Below, piece by piece: positions 1 to 7,046 of a stretch of DNA of 8,806 nucleotides. A program made the translations under genes and the position numbers. Each line of letters begins with the position of its first letter. Position 1 is the first letter of the stretch. The notes under the pieces are model-generated. The model was not told the origin of the DNA. It saw only the letters and a program-made list of their open reading frames with translations, and made no database searches. Source of the DNA: Geobacteraceae bacterium (GTDB taxonomy: Bacteria; Desulfobacterota; Desulfuromonadia; Desulfuromonadales; Desulfuromonadaceae). The DNA is taken from NCBI GenBank assembly GCA_020201305.1, contig JAIVHC010000221.1, positions 1-8,806 on the forward strand, written 5' to 3'.

Positions 1-109
1 GGGTTAAATCGGGGTTGCGTGCCATAGCGCTGAGTGCTAGCAGCAGCGCCAGGATGATCCAATTCCGCCGCGCCATTTCTGCGAGCAGATTCTGATCTTC
101 CTCACTCAA
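1..109 (-). CDS. atpI: ATP synthase subunit I-like protein (AtpI), N-terminal fragment
   Basis: Only the first 36 codons lie in the window; the gene runs off the left edge. The peptide begins (M)SEEDQNLLAEMARRNW and goes into a hydrophobic stretch (IILALLLALSAMA) that looks like the first membrane helix of the small AtpI family, which accompanies F0 assembly and sits before atpB/atpE. The start chosen is TTG at 109-107, which overlaps the TGA stop of atpZ (TTGA) and has an AGAGGA ribosome site at 121-116, six bases upstream. An in-frame ATG at 76-74 is the alternative. Its position directly after atpZ supports the assignment more than the short sequence does. The identity is inferred from context, a charged N-terminus and one helix. 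Confidence 0.6.
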   Translation of the reverse strand, partial: MSEEDQNLLAEMARRNWIILALLLALSAMARNPDLT

Positions 110-363
110 GGCTGTTCCTCTTGCTCTGCGGCATCCTGAGTACGTTGACGGTTCAGTTCCCGCCTTGTCAGAATAAATATATTTCTGAAACCGGAGGCAA
201 TACCGAACCCGAGGAAAATCAAAAGCATCCATGGTGCTGTGCCCAGCCACTGATCCAGATAGTAGCCCATCGCCATCCCGATAAGGATGGAAGCAACCAT
301 GCAAATGCCAACGCTGGACAGAAAACCGAGGGACTTGAACAATTCTCTGCGGTCTTCAGCCAT
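106..363 (-). CDS. atpZ: AtpZ/AtpQ family F0F1-ATPase assembly-type membrane protein
   Basis: This is an 85-residue protein with two membrane segments (about residues 12-34 and 44-62) and a charged C-terminal tail. The GYYLDQWLGTAPWMLL stretch followed by GFGIASGFRN is typical of the AtpZ family (ATPase_gene1), which is encoded at the head of many atp operons before atpI and atpB. Family members are thought to help assemble the ATP synthase or move divalent cations with AtpI. The ATG at 363-361 has an AAGGA ribosome site at 373-369. A promoter lies at 414-442. The stop overlaps the next gene by four bases, pointing to translational coupling. The family call is firm; the exact role is not visible from sequence. 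Confidence 0.85.
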   Translation of the reverse strand: MAEDRRELFKSLGFLSSVGICMVASILIGMAMGYYLDQWLGTAPWMLLIFLGFGIASGFRNIFILTRRELNRQRTQDAAEQEEQP

Positions 364-413
364 GAAATTCCTTTTTTATTAATATTGCGCAAGTCATTCT
401 TTTCAACCGGGGT

Positions 414-442
414 TTTCTACCATGTAGCCCGGTAAGTGTCAA
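414..442 (-). promoter_or_regulatory. sigma70-type promoter of the atpZ-atpI cluster
   Basis: On the minus strand a perfect -35 TTGACA (442-437) is followed after 17 bases by TAGAAA (419-414), a fair -10. The predicted start near 407 leaves a leader of about 44 bases with the AAGGA ribosome site before atpZ. A second, weaker pair (TTGAAA 406-401, TATTAA 384-379) would start transcription inside the ribosome site and is less likely. Confidence 0.6.
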
Positions 443-551
443 TTGCTTTTCCGGCGAATTACGTTTACATTACCTTACTCCTGCTGAGCGCGAAAGGGGG
501 TACTTCATTTTAAAACCCTCTGTTCAGCGGCTATGTAGCGCTAATACCTAA

Positions 552-591
552 GAGCCACTTGACGTGGGCTCACCTTACATTAATCTATAAT
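552..591 (+). promoter_or_regulatory. candidate promoter region of mnmH with overlapping hairpin
   Basis: A perfect -10 box TATAAT sits at 586-591, 16 bases before the mnmH ATG. The best -35 match, TTGACG (559-564), is 21 bases away, longer than the usual 16-18. TAATCT at 581-586 would give a spacing of 16 but is a poorer -10. A bulged inverted repeat (GAGCCAC at 552-558 with GTGGGCTC at 564-571) covers the -35 region and could be an operator. Rest of 443-551: no clear signal. Confidence 0.35.
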
Positions 592-607
592 CCACCACCA
601 GGTTTCT

Positions 608-1539
608 ATGAAACGCGGAACATCTCTGCTTAACCCGCACGTGCAGATCGAGATTGAAAAGGCGGTTACTCACCTGGATAAAGGTTCTATCTTTATCGAT
701 GTACGAGCTCCGAGTGAATTTGCCCAGGCTACCATACCAGGCGCATATAATATTCCAATCCTGACTGAGGAGCAGCGCATTGAAGTGGGCACCATCCACC
801 AGCAGCAGGGTGCGGCCCGGGCACGCATGCGCGGGATGGAGATCATCTCCCCATGTCTTCCCGGAGTTATAAACCAGATCAGGGAGCTTCATCAACAGCA
901 CAAGCGCCCCATCATTGTGTTCTGCTGGCGCGGTGGCCTGCGCAGTACGGCTATGACCTCATTCCTCCACCTGTGTGGTTTGCCGGTGTTTCAACTCCGC
1001 GGCGGGCACAAGGTATTCAGGCGCCATGTGCTCGATTATTTTGCGCACGCCCGGTGGGCGCGCATGCTGGTATTGCGCGGTCTTACCGGGGTGGGCAAAA
1101 CCCGGATTCTGGAACAGCTGAAACGGGAAGGGTGGCCGGTGCTGAATCTCGAGGCCCTCGCCAATCACCGAGGCAGTGCCTTCGGAGCCATCGGATGTGC
1201 CCAGCAGCCAAGTCAGAAGCAATTTGAAGCACTGCTATGGAAATTGCGGAAGATTACGATGTGGAGAACCTCCCCGCGGAGGCCTTTACACACGCTGTCA
1301 ACGCCCTGGTGCCACGCCTGGGGCATGCACGGGTAGATCAGCTGCATCAACTCCTGGAGCTGAGGGATTGGGATACATTGATCGAAAAACTGATGCTGCA
1401 GTACTATGACCCTCTCTACGCCCACACAAAACCAGAGACCCGCATAGATATCGAGGTGGATCCGTTTGCAGAGGAACATCCTGACCTGCTACACACAATC
1501 AAGGCCCTGACAGGTAAAGATCCTCTGCTACCGGAGTAA
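608..1539 (+). pseudogene. mnmH: tRNA 2-selenouridine synthase (MnmH/SelU), internal deletion and frameshift
   Basis: MnmH converts 2-thiouridine at tRNA wobble U34 to 2-selenouridine (via a geranylated form) using selenophosphate. From the ATG at 608 the reading frame gives a full rhodanese domain (FIDVRAPSEF at 29-38, active-site Cys106 in FCWRGG) and the P-loop GLTGVGKT (158-165), then LEALANHRGSAFG and PSQKQFEALLW. At about base 1237 family similarity stops in this frame, which runs as nonsense to 1336. It resumes in another frame at 1237-1539 (AEDYDVENLP, YYDPLYAHT), matching the MnmH C-terminus. About 50-60 residues normally between these points, including the conserved ESR-IG region, are absent. 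So this is a deletion plus frame change, not a simple sequencing slip. The pieces total about 310 residues against about 360-370 expected. The product is probably inactive; a truncated rhodanese protein of 242 residues could still be made. Confidence 0.8.
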
Positions 1540-1542
1540 GGT

Positions 1543-2667
1543 TCAGACTCCCTGTGCGCGTGCAATCTCATCGAGGAAATCAACTACGTACGGGGTAAAT
1601 TTATGCGGCTCTACCAGAAATGAGTCGTGTCCATAATCTGAGTCTATCAGGTGATAGGATACCGGCTTGCCGATCTCAGCGAGGATATCCACCACCTCTT
1701 CCGTTTGCTCGGGTCGGTAGAGCCAATCAGAGGTAAACGCAAACCATAAGGACGGACAGTGCAAATGGGAAAGAGCCTCCTCCATGGAGGAGAAATTCCA
1801 GCCTACATCGTACAGATCGAGCGCCTTCGCCAGATAGAGAAAGGAATTGGGATCAAATCTGGGAACAAAGTTGTTGCCATTATAGCCCAGATAACGCTCC
1901 ACCTCGAACTGGCCGAAGAAATCAAAGATTCCGTCGCGGGCGGAAAAACGCCGTCCGAATTTCTTCTCCATCGATTCTTCGGATAAAAAAGATATATGTC
2001 CCACCGCACGCGCAAGCGCAAATCCACTCGCCGGAGGGTGCTCAGGCTTGTAATTACCCTTCTTCCACAGGGGATCGTTGTAGATCGCCTGGCGCGCAAT
2101 GGCATTGAGGGCGATAGCCATGGGCGAAGTCCTCCCGGTTCCGGCAAGAGGGATGATGGAACGGGTAAATTCAGGATAGAGAATTCCCCACTCCACCGCC
2201 TGCATTGCCCCCATACTCCCACCAATCACCGTCACCAGAGAGGTTATCCCGAGATGATCGAGCAGATGCTTGTGCGCGTGCACCATATCGCGCACCATAA
2301 CCAGAGGGAAACTCAGACGATAGGGGCGCTTGGTTTTGGGATTGATGCTCGCAGGCCCTGTAGAGCCTTTACACGAGCCGATGACGTTGGCACATATCAC
2401 GTAAAAGCGTGAGGTATCGAGAACCTTACCCGGGCCGATGAGATTGTCCCACCACCCGGGTTTGCGATCATCAGGGTGATGCCGTCCGGCAGCGTGGCAG
2501 TCCCCGGTCCAGGCGTGGGTCACCAGAATGGCATTGTCCCCCGCAGAGTTGAGGGTGCCATAGGCTTCGTATGCAATGGTAAAGGGACCGAGCAGACGCC
2601 CACTCTCGAGGCGCAGGTCGGTATCAAACGTTACATACCTGGTAGTTACAAGATCGGTCTGTTCCAA
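1543..2667 (-). CDS. metX: homoserine O-acetyltransferase (MetX), alpha/beta hydrolase fold
   Basis: MetX transfers an acyl group (acetyl in most members) from CoA to the homoserine hydroxyl, the committed step towards methionine, in the cytoplasm. The 374-residue length is normal. Visible landmarks are HAWTGDCHAAG (51-61), GWWDNLIGPGK (71-81), NVIGSCKGSTGPASIN (94-109), the nucleophile elbow GGSMGAMQ with Ser151, Asp314 in FTSDWLYRPEQ and His347 in DYGHDSF, a complete Ser-Asp-His triad. The start is a TTG at 2667-2665; no in-frame ATG or GTG is available after the riboswitch terminator, and a GGGGG ribosome site lies upstream. Expression is controlled by the SAM-I riboswitch at 2687-2868. 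The partner gene metW, common next to metX in proteobacteria, is absent. The stop lies three bases from the converging mnmH stop. Acetyl versus succinyl specificity cannot be settled here. Confidence 0.95.
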   Translation of the reverse strand: MEQTDLVTTRYVTFDTDLRLESGRLLGPFTIAYEAYGTLNSAGDNAILVTHAWTGDCHAAGRHHPDDRKPGWWDNLIGPGKVLDTSRFYVICANVIGSCKGSTGPASINPKTKRPYRLSFPLVMVRDMVHAHKHLLDHLGITSLVTVIGGSMGAMQAVEWGILYPEFTRSIIPLAGTGRTSPMAIALNAIARQAIYNDPLWKKGNYKPEHPPASGFALARAVGHISFLSEESMEKKFGRRFSARDGIFDFFGQFEVERYLGYNGNNFVPRFDPNSFLYLAKALDLYDVGWNFSSMEEALSHLHCPSLWFAFTSDWLYRPEQTEEVVDILAEIGKPVSYHLIDSDYGHDSFLVEPHKFTPYVVDFLDEIARAQGV

Positions 2668-2686
2668 TGATTTAACCCCCGAATAT

Positions 2687-2724
2687 ACAAAAAGACCCTA
2701 TCCAGCAGAGGGGAAAGGGTCTTT
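2687..2724 (-). terminator. intrinsic terminator, expression platform of the SAM riboswitch
   Basis: On the minus strand AAAGACCCT (2724-2716) pairs perfectly with AGGGTCTTT (2699-2691) around a 16-base loop, and a T-run continues to 2689. It lies between the aptamer and the metX start. The 5' arm flows into CTTTCCC (2717-2711), which can pair with GGGAAAG (2773-2767) at the 3' side of the aptamer. This offers a competing antiterminator when SAM is low. Confidence 0.88.
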
Positions 2725-2757
2725 CAATACAAGAGCAGAACCAGGTATTGTCAGACT

Positions 2758-2868
2758 TCGCCCCATCTTTCCCTTCTTTTGAAGGGTGGAATTAGCACCT
2801 GTCACCCGCTTCGGGCCGGTTGCTGTGGTTTCATCGGGCCAGTTCCCTCCACCACTCTGGATAATGAC
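2758..2868 (-). promoter_or_regulatory. SAM-I (S-box) riboswitch aptamer upstream of metX
   Basis: The minus-strand leader carries the S-box core in order: TTATC then CAGAGTGGTGGAGGGAACTG, GGCCCGATGAAACC (2840-2827), AGCAACC, a P3 hairpin with CCCG/CGGG arms (2815-2805), GGTGCTAATTCC (ending 2788) and a P4 hairpin GAAGGG/CCCTTC (2786-2771). The closing P1 helix (TTATC 2864-2860 with GATGG 2767-2763) includes two G-T pairs and looks weak. The core also reads AGCAACC where the consensus has GGCAACC. SAM binding would stabilise P1, free the terminator at 2687-2724 and stop metX transcription. Placement before a methionine gene, the promoter upstream and the terminator downstream make this a complete regulatory unit. 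Confidence 0.93.
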
Positions 2869-2882
2869 GTTGTCGATCTTTC

Positions 2883-2911
2883 AATCTAGAGCAAGTGTGC
2901 GCTATTGTCAA
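2883..2911 (-). promoter_or_regulatory. sigma70-type promoter of metX leader
   Basis: A perfect TTGACA (2911-2906), a 17-base spacer and TAGATT (2888-2883) place the transcript start near 2876, just before the riboswitch. The -35 box begins 22 bases after the tolB stop, so metX has its own promoter inside the short tolB-metX gap. Confidence 0.78.
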
Positions 2912-2933
2912 TGCACAGATCCGGCAGCGATCT

Positions 2934-4226
2934 TCAGCGCTTTCCCCACGCCGGATGGCTGGTTGCACCAGGCAGAGAACGAATCTCACGCGTCCCTGTA
3001 CCATCTGCACGCATGATATGGAGGCGCTTCTCTCCGGAGATATCGTCAGAATACGCAATAAAGCGTCCATCCGGACTCCAGCGCGGATGCTCTTTATTTC
3101 CAGCACCGAATGTTATCGGATGCTCGTCAGTGCCATCGGAGCGAATACGGTAGATGTTAAATACCCCCTCTTCGAGACGCGCAAACAGAATCCACTCGCC
3201 ATCCGGGCTCCACGCCGGGGTCGCATTGTATTTTCCATTCCGGGTCAGGCGTTCGATCTTTCCACTGAGGAGATCAAGAACAAAGATATGCGGGTTGCCG
3301 TGGCGGTTGGAAACAAACGCGATCTTGTCCCCGAGCGGGCTCCAACTCGGATCTACATCAATACCCCAGGCGTTGGTAAGGCGTTTGTGGATTTTGCCGT
3401 TAGCCCCGAGCAGGTACAGTTCCGCATTCCCGTCCTTTGACAGCGTGACAGCCAATTCCCTGCCGTTAGGACTGTAGCGCGCCGCGATATTGAGCCCCTC
3501 TCGCGCGGAGATGCGCGCCTCTGCTGCACTGGAAATGCTGCGGCGGTACAGATCAGGATTATCCTCTCGGTAAGAGGTAAATATCAGTTCGCGCCCCCCA
3601 GGACCGAAGTCCGGATTCAGTACCAGGTTGCGGTGATTGGTAATACGTCTGACGTTATGGCCGTCAATATCACTGAGGTAAAGTTCTTTGTTGCCAGTCG
3701 CACTGGAGATAAATGCAATATTGGAATCAAACGTACCACGAGTTCCGGTTAAGGTTTCAAGAATCTCATCCACAAAGCGATGCAACATGCGGCGCAGTTC
3801 GCTTTGTGTCCCCTTGTAGTTATGCCCCGTAAGAAGGCGCCGCTTATCTACATCAAAGAGGCGGACCTTAAGTTCGAGTTGTTCCCCTTTGACACGATAC
3901 GCTCCTTTGATAAGCAACTGTGCTTCGAGAAATTTCCACTGGGAAAAGTTCACCTCAGCACTGGTCAGAGTCAGATTCCCGGCATCATCCAGGTACGCTT
4001 CCCGCGGAATAATTTCAAACATCCCGCTCAGATCCAGATCGTGGGTGAGCACTTCGGCTATGGTGCGCTCTACTTCAGGGTCGCTCGGGCCCAGGGGTAA
4101 AAATTTCGGTTGCCCCGTAGGAATAGCTATCCGCCCCGGGGTAGTTATCTCTATATCAGCTGCAAACGCCCCACCTGCTCCTGAGCCAAGCATCACCCAC
4201 AGCAGCACAACAACCATATATTTCAT
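2934..4226 (-). CDS. tolB: Tol-Pal system protein TolB, periplasmic beta-propeller
   Basis: TolB is the soluble periplasmic part of the Tol-Pal system, which keeps the outer membrane attached during cell division. The 430-residue length fits the family. A signal peptide (residues 1 to about 22, hydrophobic core MVVVLLWVML, likely cut after AFA) precedes the TolB N-terminal domain (about 24-160) and a six-bladed propeller marked by repeats such as YSPNGRELAV, WSPLGDKIAF, WSPDGEWILF and WSPDGRFIAY. The protein ends in HPAWGKR. The ATG at 4226 is three bases after the tolA stop, so the gene belongs to the tolQRAB unit. A pal gene normally follows tolB; here metX follows instead. No terminator is visible after the stop. 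Confidence 0.95.
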   Translation of the reverse strand: MKYMVVVLLWVMLGSGAGGAFAADIEITTPGRIAIPTGQPKFLPLGPSDPEVERTIAEVLTHDLDLSGMFEIIPREAYLDDAGNLTLTSAEVNFSQWKFLEAQLLIKGAYRVKGEQLELKVRLFDVDKRRLLTGHNYKGTQSELRRMLHRFVDEILETLTGTRGTFDSNIAFISSATGNKELYLSDIDGHNVRRITNHRNLVLNPDFGPGGRELIFTSYREDNPDLYRRSISSAAEARISAREGLNIAARYSPNGRELAVTLSKDGNAELYLLGANGKIHKRLTNAWGIDVDPSWSPLGDKIAFVSNRHGNPHIFVLDLLSGKIERLTRNGKYNATPAWSPDGEWILFARLEEGVFNIYRIRSDGTDEHPITFGAGNKEHPRWSPDGRFIAYSDDISGEKRLHIMRADGTGTREIRSLPGATSHPAWGKR

Positions 4227-4229
4227 ATG

Positions 4230-5061
<832 letters not shown>

Positions 5062-5066
5062 AAGCT

Positions 5067-5483
5067 CTACAATTCAGGCTCCGTAGCAATCATGCCAAGT
5101 TGGGTAACTCCGGCTTTGCGTACTGCTGCCAGAACCTGAACCACTTGCTCGTATGCCACTCGTCGATCCGCTTCGAGGTACACATCTTTATTCTCTTTAT
5201 CTTTAAGCACCTGCTGCAGAACCGCTACCATCTTCGCCGGAGAATCCACCTGTTGACGCCCCACAAAAAGGCGATTTTGCGCGTCGATACTTACAATAAG
5301 CGATTCCTGCGCTGCTTCCAGATTTGGCGCCTGCTCAACCTGGGGCAGATCTACATCCACCCCCTTTTCCAGCATGGGGGCCGTTACCATAAAGATAATC
5401 AACAGCACCAGCATTACGTCCACAAACGGAGTAACATTGATATCTGCCAGCGCGCTGCGTCGCTGATTAGACCTGTTGTTCAT
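5067..5483 (-). CDS. tolR: TolR/ExbD family motor subunit
   Basis: TolR is an inner-membrane protein that, with TolQ, forms the proton-driven motor energising TolA. The 138-residue length is usual. A short basic N-terminus is followed by INVTPFVDVMLVLLIIFMVT, one membrane helix (about 20-37) with the proton-binding Asp22, then MLEKGVDVDLPQ, the start of the periplasmic domain. The C-terminal part (KENKDVYLEADRRVAYEQVVQVLAAVRKAGV) is typical of ExbD/TolR. Its ATG overlaps the tolQ TGA by one base (TGATG), so the two are translationally coupled, and tolA starts five bases downstream. TolR rather than ExbD is chosen from the tolB neighbour. Confidence 0.93.
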   Translation of the reverse strand: MNNRSNQRRSALADINVTPFVDVMLVLLIIFMVTAPMLEKGVDVDLPQVEQAPNLEAAQESLIVSIDAQNRLFVGRQQVDSPAKMVAVLQQVLKDKENKDVYLEADRRVAYEQVVQVLAAVRKAGVTQLGMIATEPEL

Positions 5484-6145
5484 CAGCTTCTCCGTGTCAG
5501 GTTTTCTACAATATTGAGAAAATCCTGCCTGAAACTTTCCATCTGCTCCAGCAATATATTCACTTTACTCAGAAAATGATTGTAAGCCACTACAGCCGGG
5601 ATAGCAGCCATCAATCCCATCGCCGTAGCGACCAGAGCTTCGGAGATTCCCGGAGCCACGACTGCCAGGGATGCGCTTCCACTCTGACCGATGCCGTGGA
5701 AAGAACCCATAATACCCCATACGGTACCAAATAAACCGATAAACGGAGTTGCGGATCCCGTAGTGGCAAGAAAGGTCAGATGTTTTTCCAGACGCTCGGT
5801 CTCAGCGGTACAGGATCGTTCCATTGCCCGGTTCACATTTGCGCTCACATTCGGGGGCAGTGTCTGCTCCTCCCCTTTGCCGTGCTGCTGGCGCACCAGT
5901 TCCTGATATCCACTCCGGAACACATTGCTTAAAGGGGAGGCAGGATACTGCTTGAGTTCCTGTGCCACCTGCTCAAGGCGCCTATTCTCCCAGAAATAAT
6001 CCTGAAAAGCCCTGCTCTGTTTCAGTGCCCGGCGCAGAACGCGCCATTTAAAAAAAATAATCCCCCATGAAACCACAGAAAAATACACGAGTATCAACAG
6101 CACCAATTTAACTATCGGGCCTGCATCTAAAAGTAATTCAATCAC
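5483..6145 (-). CDS. tolQ: TolQ/ExbB family motor subunit
   Basis: TolQ forms the pentameric proton channel around TolR. The 220-residue protein has three membrane segments: about 10-32 (IVKLVLLILVYFSVVSWGII), 124-148 and 168-190. The conserved family core is TTGSATPFIGLFGTVWGIM (128-146) and ISEALVATAMGLMAAIPAVVAYN (167-189). The start is GTG at 6145-6143 with a GGAG ribosome site six bases upstream. It is the first gene of the tolQRAB block. No confident promoter was found in the 120-base gap before it, but that gap contains the DnaA-box palindrome at 6226-6262, a possible control element. Confidence 0.94.
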   Translation of the reverse strand: MIELLLDAGPIVKLVLLILVYFSVVSWGIIFFKWRVLRRALKQSRAFQDYFWENRRLEQVAQELKQYPASPLSNVFRSGYQELVRQQHGKGEEQTLPPNVSANVNRAMERSCTAETERLEKHLTFLATTGSATPFIGLFGTVWGIMGSFHGIGQSGSASLAVVAPGISEALVATAMGLMAAIPAVVAYNHFLSKVNILLEQMESFRQDFLNIVENLTRRS

Positions 6146-6225
6146 TGCTTACTCCATCCGAATATTAATTTTGCGTTGAAGCTGGATTAAACGCCAGAGG
6201 GGCGCGTAAATCTGCCAACATGTGT

Positions 6226-6262
6226 TGTGGATAAACCTGTGTATTCAACAGATTTATCCACA
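6226..6262. promoter_or_regulatory. palindrome with two inverted perfect DnaA boxes
   Basis: TGTGGATAA (6226-6234) and TTATCCACA (6254-6262) are both exact matches to the DnaA box TTATNCACA, in opposite orientation. The arms extend inward: TGTGGATAAACCTGT pairs with ACAGATTTATCCACA with a single mismatch around a 7-base centre (GTATTCA). The element begins three bases after the folE2 stop and lies before tolQ. It could bind DnaA (control of tolQ or a chromosomal DnaA-titration or reactivation site) or form a transcript hairpin ending the queC-folE2 message. No T-run follows, so an intrinsic terminator is less likely. Confidence 0.6.
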
Positions 6263-6265
6263 GAA

Positions 6266-7045
6266 CTATCTACTTTCGAGGGTTGCGTACGCCGAATGGT
6301 TATGGATCGACTCAAAGTTCTCGCATTCCACCCGAAACCATTTAATACCCTCTACCTGCTGAAGGCGTAATGTTGCCGATCTGACAATATCCTCCACAAA
6401 CATGGGGTTTTGATACGCCTGCTCGGTAACCATCTTTTCATCTTCACGTTTCAGGAGTGAGTACACCGGAGCACTCCCACATTGTTCCATAAGTGCTATC
6501 AGATCCTCAATCCAGATCATCTTTTCGGCGCGGATAGCCACGGTTATACAGCTGCGCTGATTATGCGCCCCATGAGCGCTGATTTCACGCGAACATGGGC
6601 ATAACGAAGTTACCGGAACGCTTACCTCGAGGATAAAGTCCTTCTCCTCGCGCAGGGTGGCTATGAAACGACATTCATAACTCATCAACCCCCTGGCTCC
6701 TGTGGCAGGCGCAGTTTTCTCGATAAAGTATGGGAAACTCAGCTCCATGTGCGCGCATTCGGAACCGAGCTTGGTCTGCATATCGCGTAATAAAGGTTCC
6801 ATATCGTTGAGGGTCACCTCTTCATCGCGATAGGAATTGAGTATCTCAAGAAAGCGGCTCATATGTGTGCCCTTGAACTGATGGGGCAATTCTACGTACA
6901 TATTCACCCGTGCCACAGTGTGTTGGCGCGATTTATTTTTATCCTGCACCACGATGGGATAGTGGACGTTCTTAACCCCCACTTTATCGATAGCGATACG
7001 GCGCGTATCCGGGAACTGCTGCACATCCGGCATAGGGATAGTCAT
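6266..7045 (-). CDS. folE2: GTP cyclohydrolase FolE2 (type IB)
   Basis: FolE2 converts GTP to 7,8-dihydroneopterin triphosphate, the precursor for folate and for queuosine, using a range of metals instead of the zinc-only FolE. The 259-residue length is normal. Landmarks are MPDVQQFPDTRRIAIDKVGV near the N-terminus, HQFKGTHMSRF (His61), SLCPCSREISAHGAHNQRS with the family's active-site Cys149 and His161, and DEKMVTEQAYQNPMFVED (202-219). The ATG at 7045 is chosen over an upstream in-frame GTG at 7060, because AGGAG (7056-7052) lies six bases before it and family members start at this point. It follows the queC stop by one base, so the two genes are coupled. FolE2 bearers often lack or supplement FolE; that cannot be checked here. 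Confidence 0.95.
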   Translation of the reverse strand: MTIPMPDVQQFPDTRRIAIDKVGVKNVHYPIVVQDKNKSRQHTVARVNMYVELPHQFKGTHMSRFLEILNSYRDEEVTLNDMEPLLRDMQTKLGSECAHMELSFPYFIEKTAPATGARGLMSYECRFIATLREEKDFILEVSVPVTSLCPCSREISAHGAHNQRSCITVAIRAEKMIWIEDLIALMEQCGSAPVYSLLKREDEKMVTEQAYQNPMFVEDIVRSATLRLQQVEGIKWFRVECENFESIHNHSAYATLESR

Positions 7046-7046
7046 G

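Noticed and set aside
379..406. Second atpZ promoter candidate TTGAAA-16-TATTAA
   Set aside because: The implied transcript start would fall inside the ribosome site. The TTGACA-17-TAGAAA pair upstream fits better.
1237..1539. Independent small gene of 100 residues
   Set aside because: Its sequence matches the MnmH C-terminus and it begins exactly where the upstream MnmH frame breaks, so it is a gene remnant.
1996..2412. 138-residue plus-strand frame opposite metX
   Set aside because: It is the complement of a firmly identified MetX, is rich in Arg and His and resembles no family.
2895..3440. 181-residue plus-strand frame opposite tolB
   Set aside because: It lies opposite the conserved TolB propeller codons and its start falls in the metX promoter; no domain seen.
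6226..6262. Palindrome as an intrinsic terminator for folE2
   Set aside because: The hairpin is strong but no T-run follows on the minus strand; DnaA boxes are the more specific feature, so this reading is kept only as an alternative.
6226..6262. Palindrome as a dif/Xer site
   Set aside because: The spacing and arm sequence do not fit the 11-6-11 layout of dif sites.
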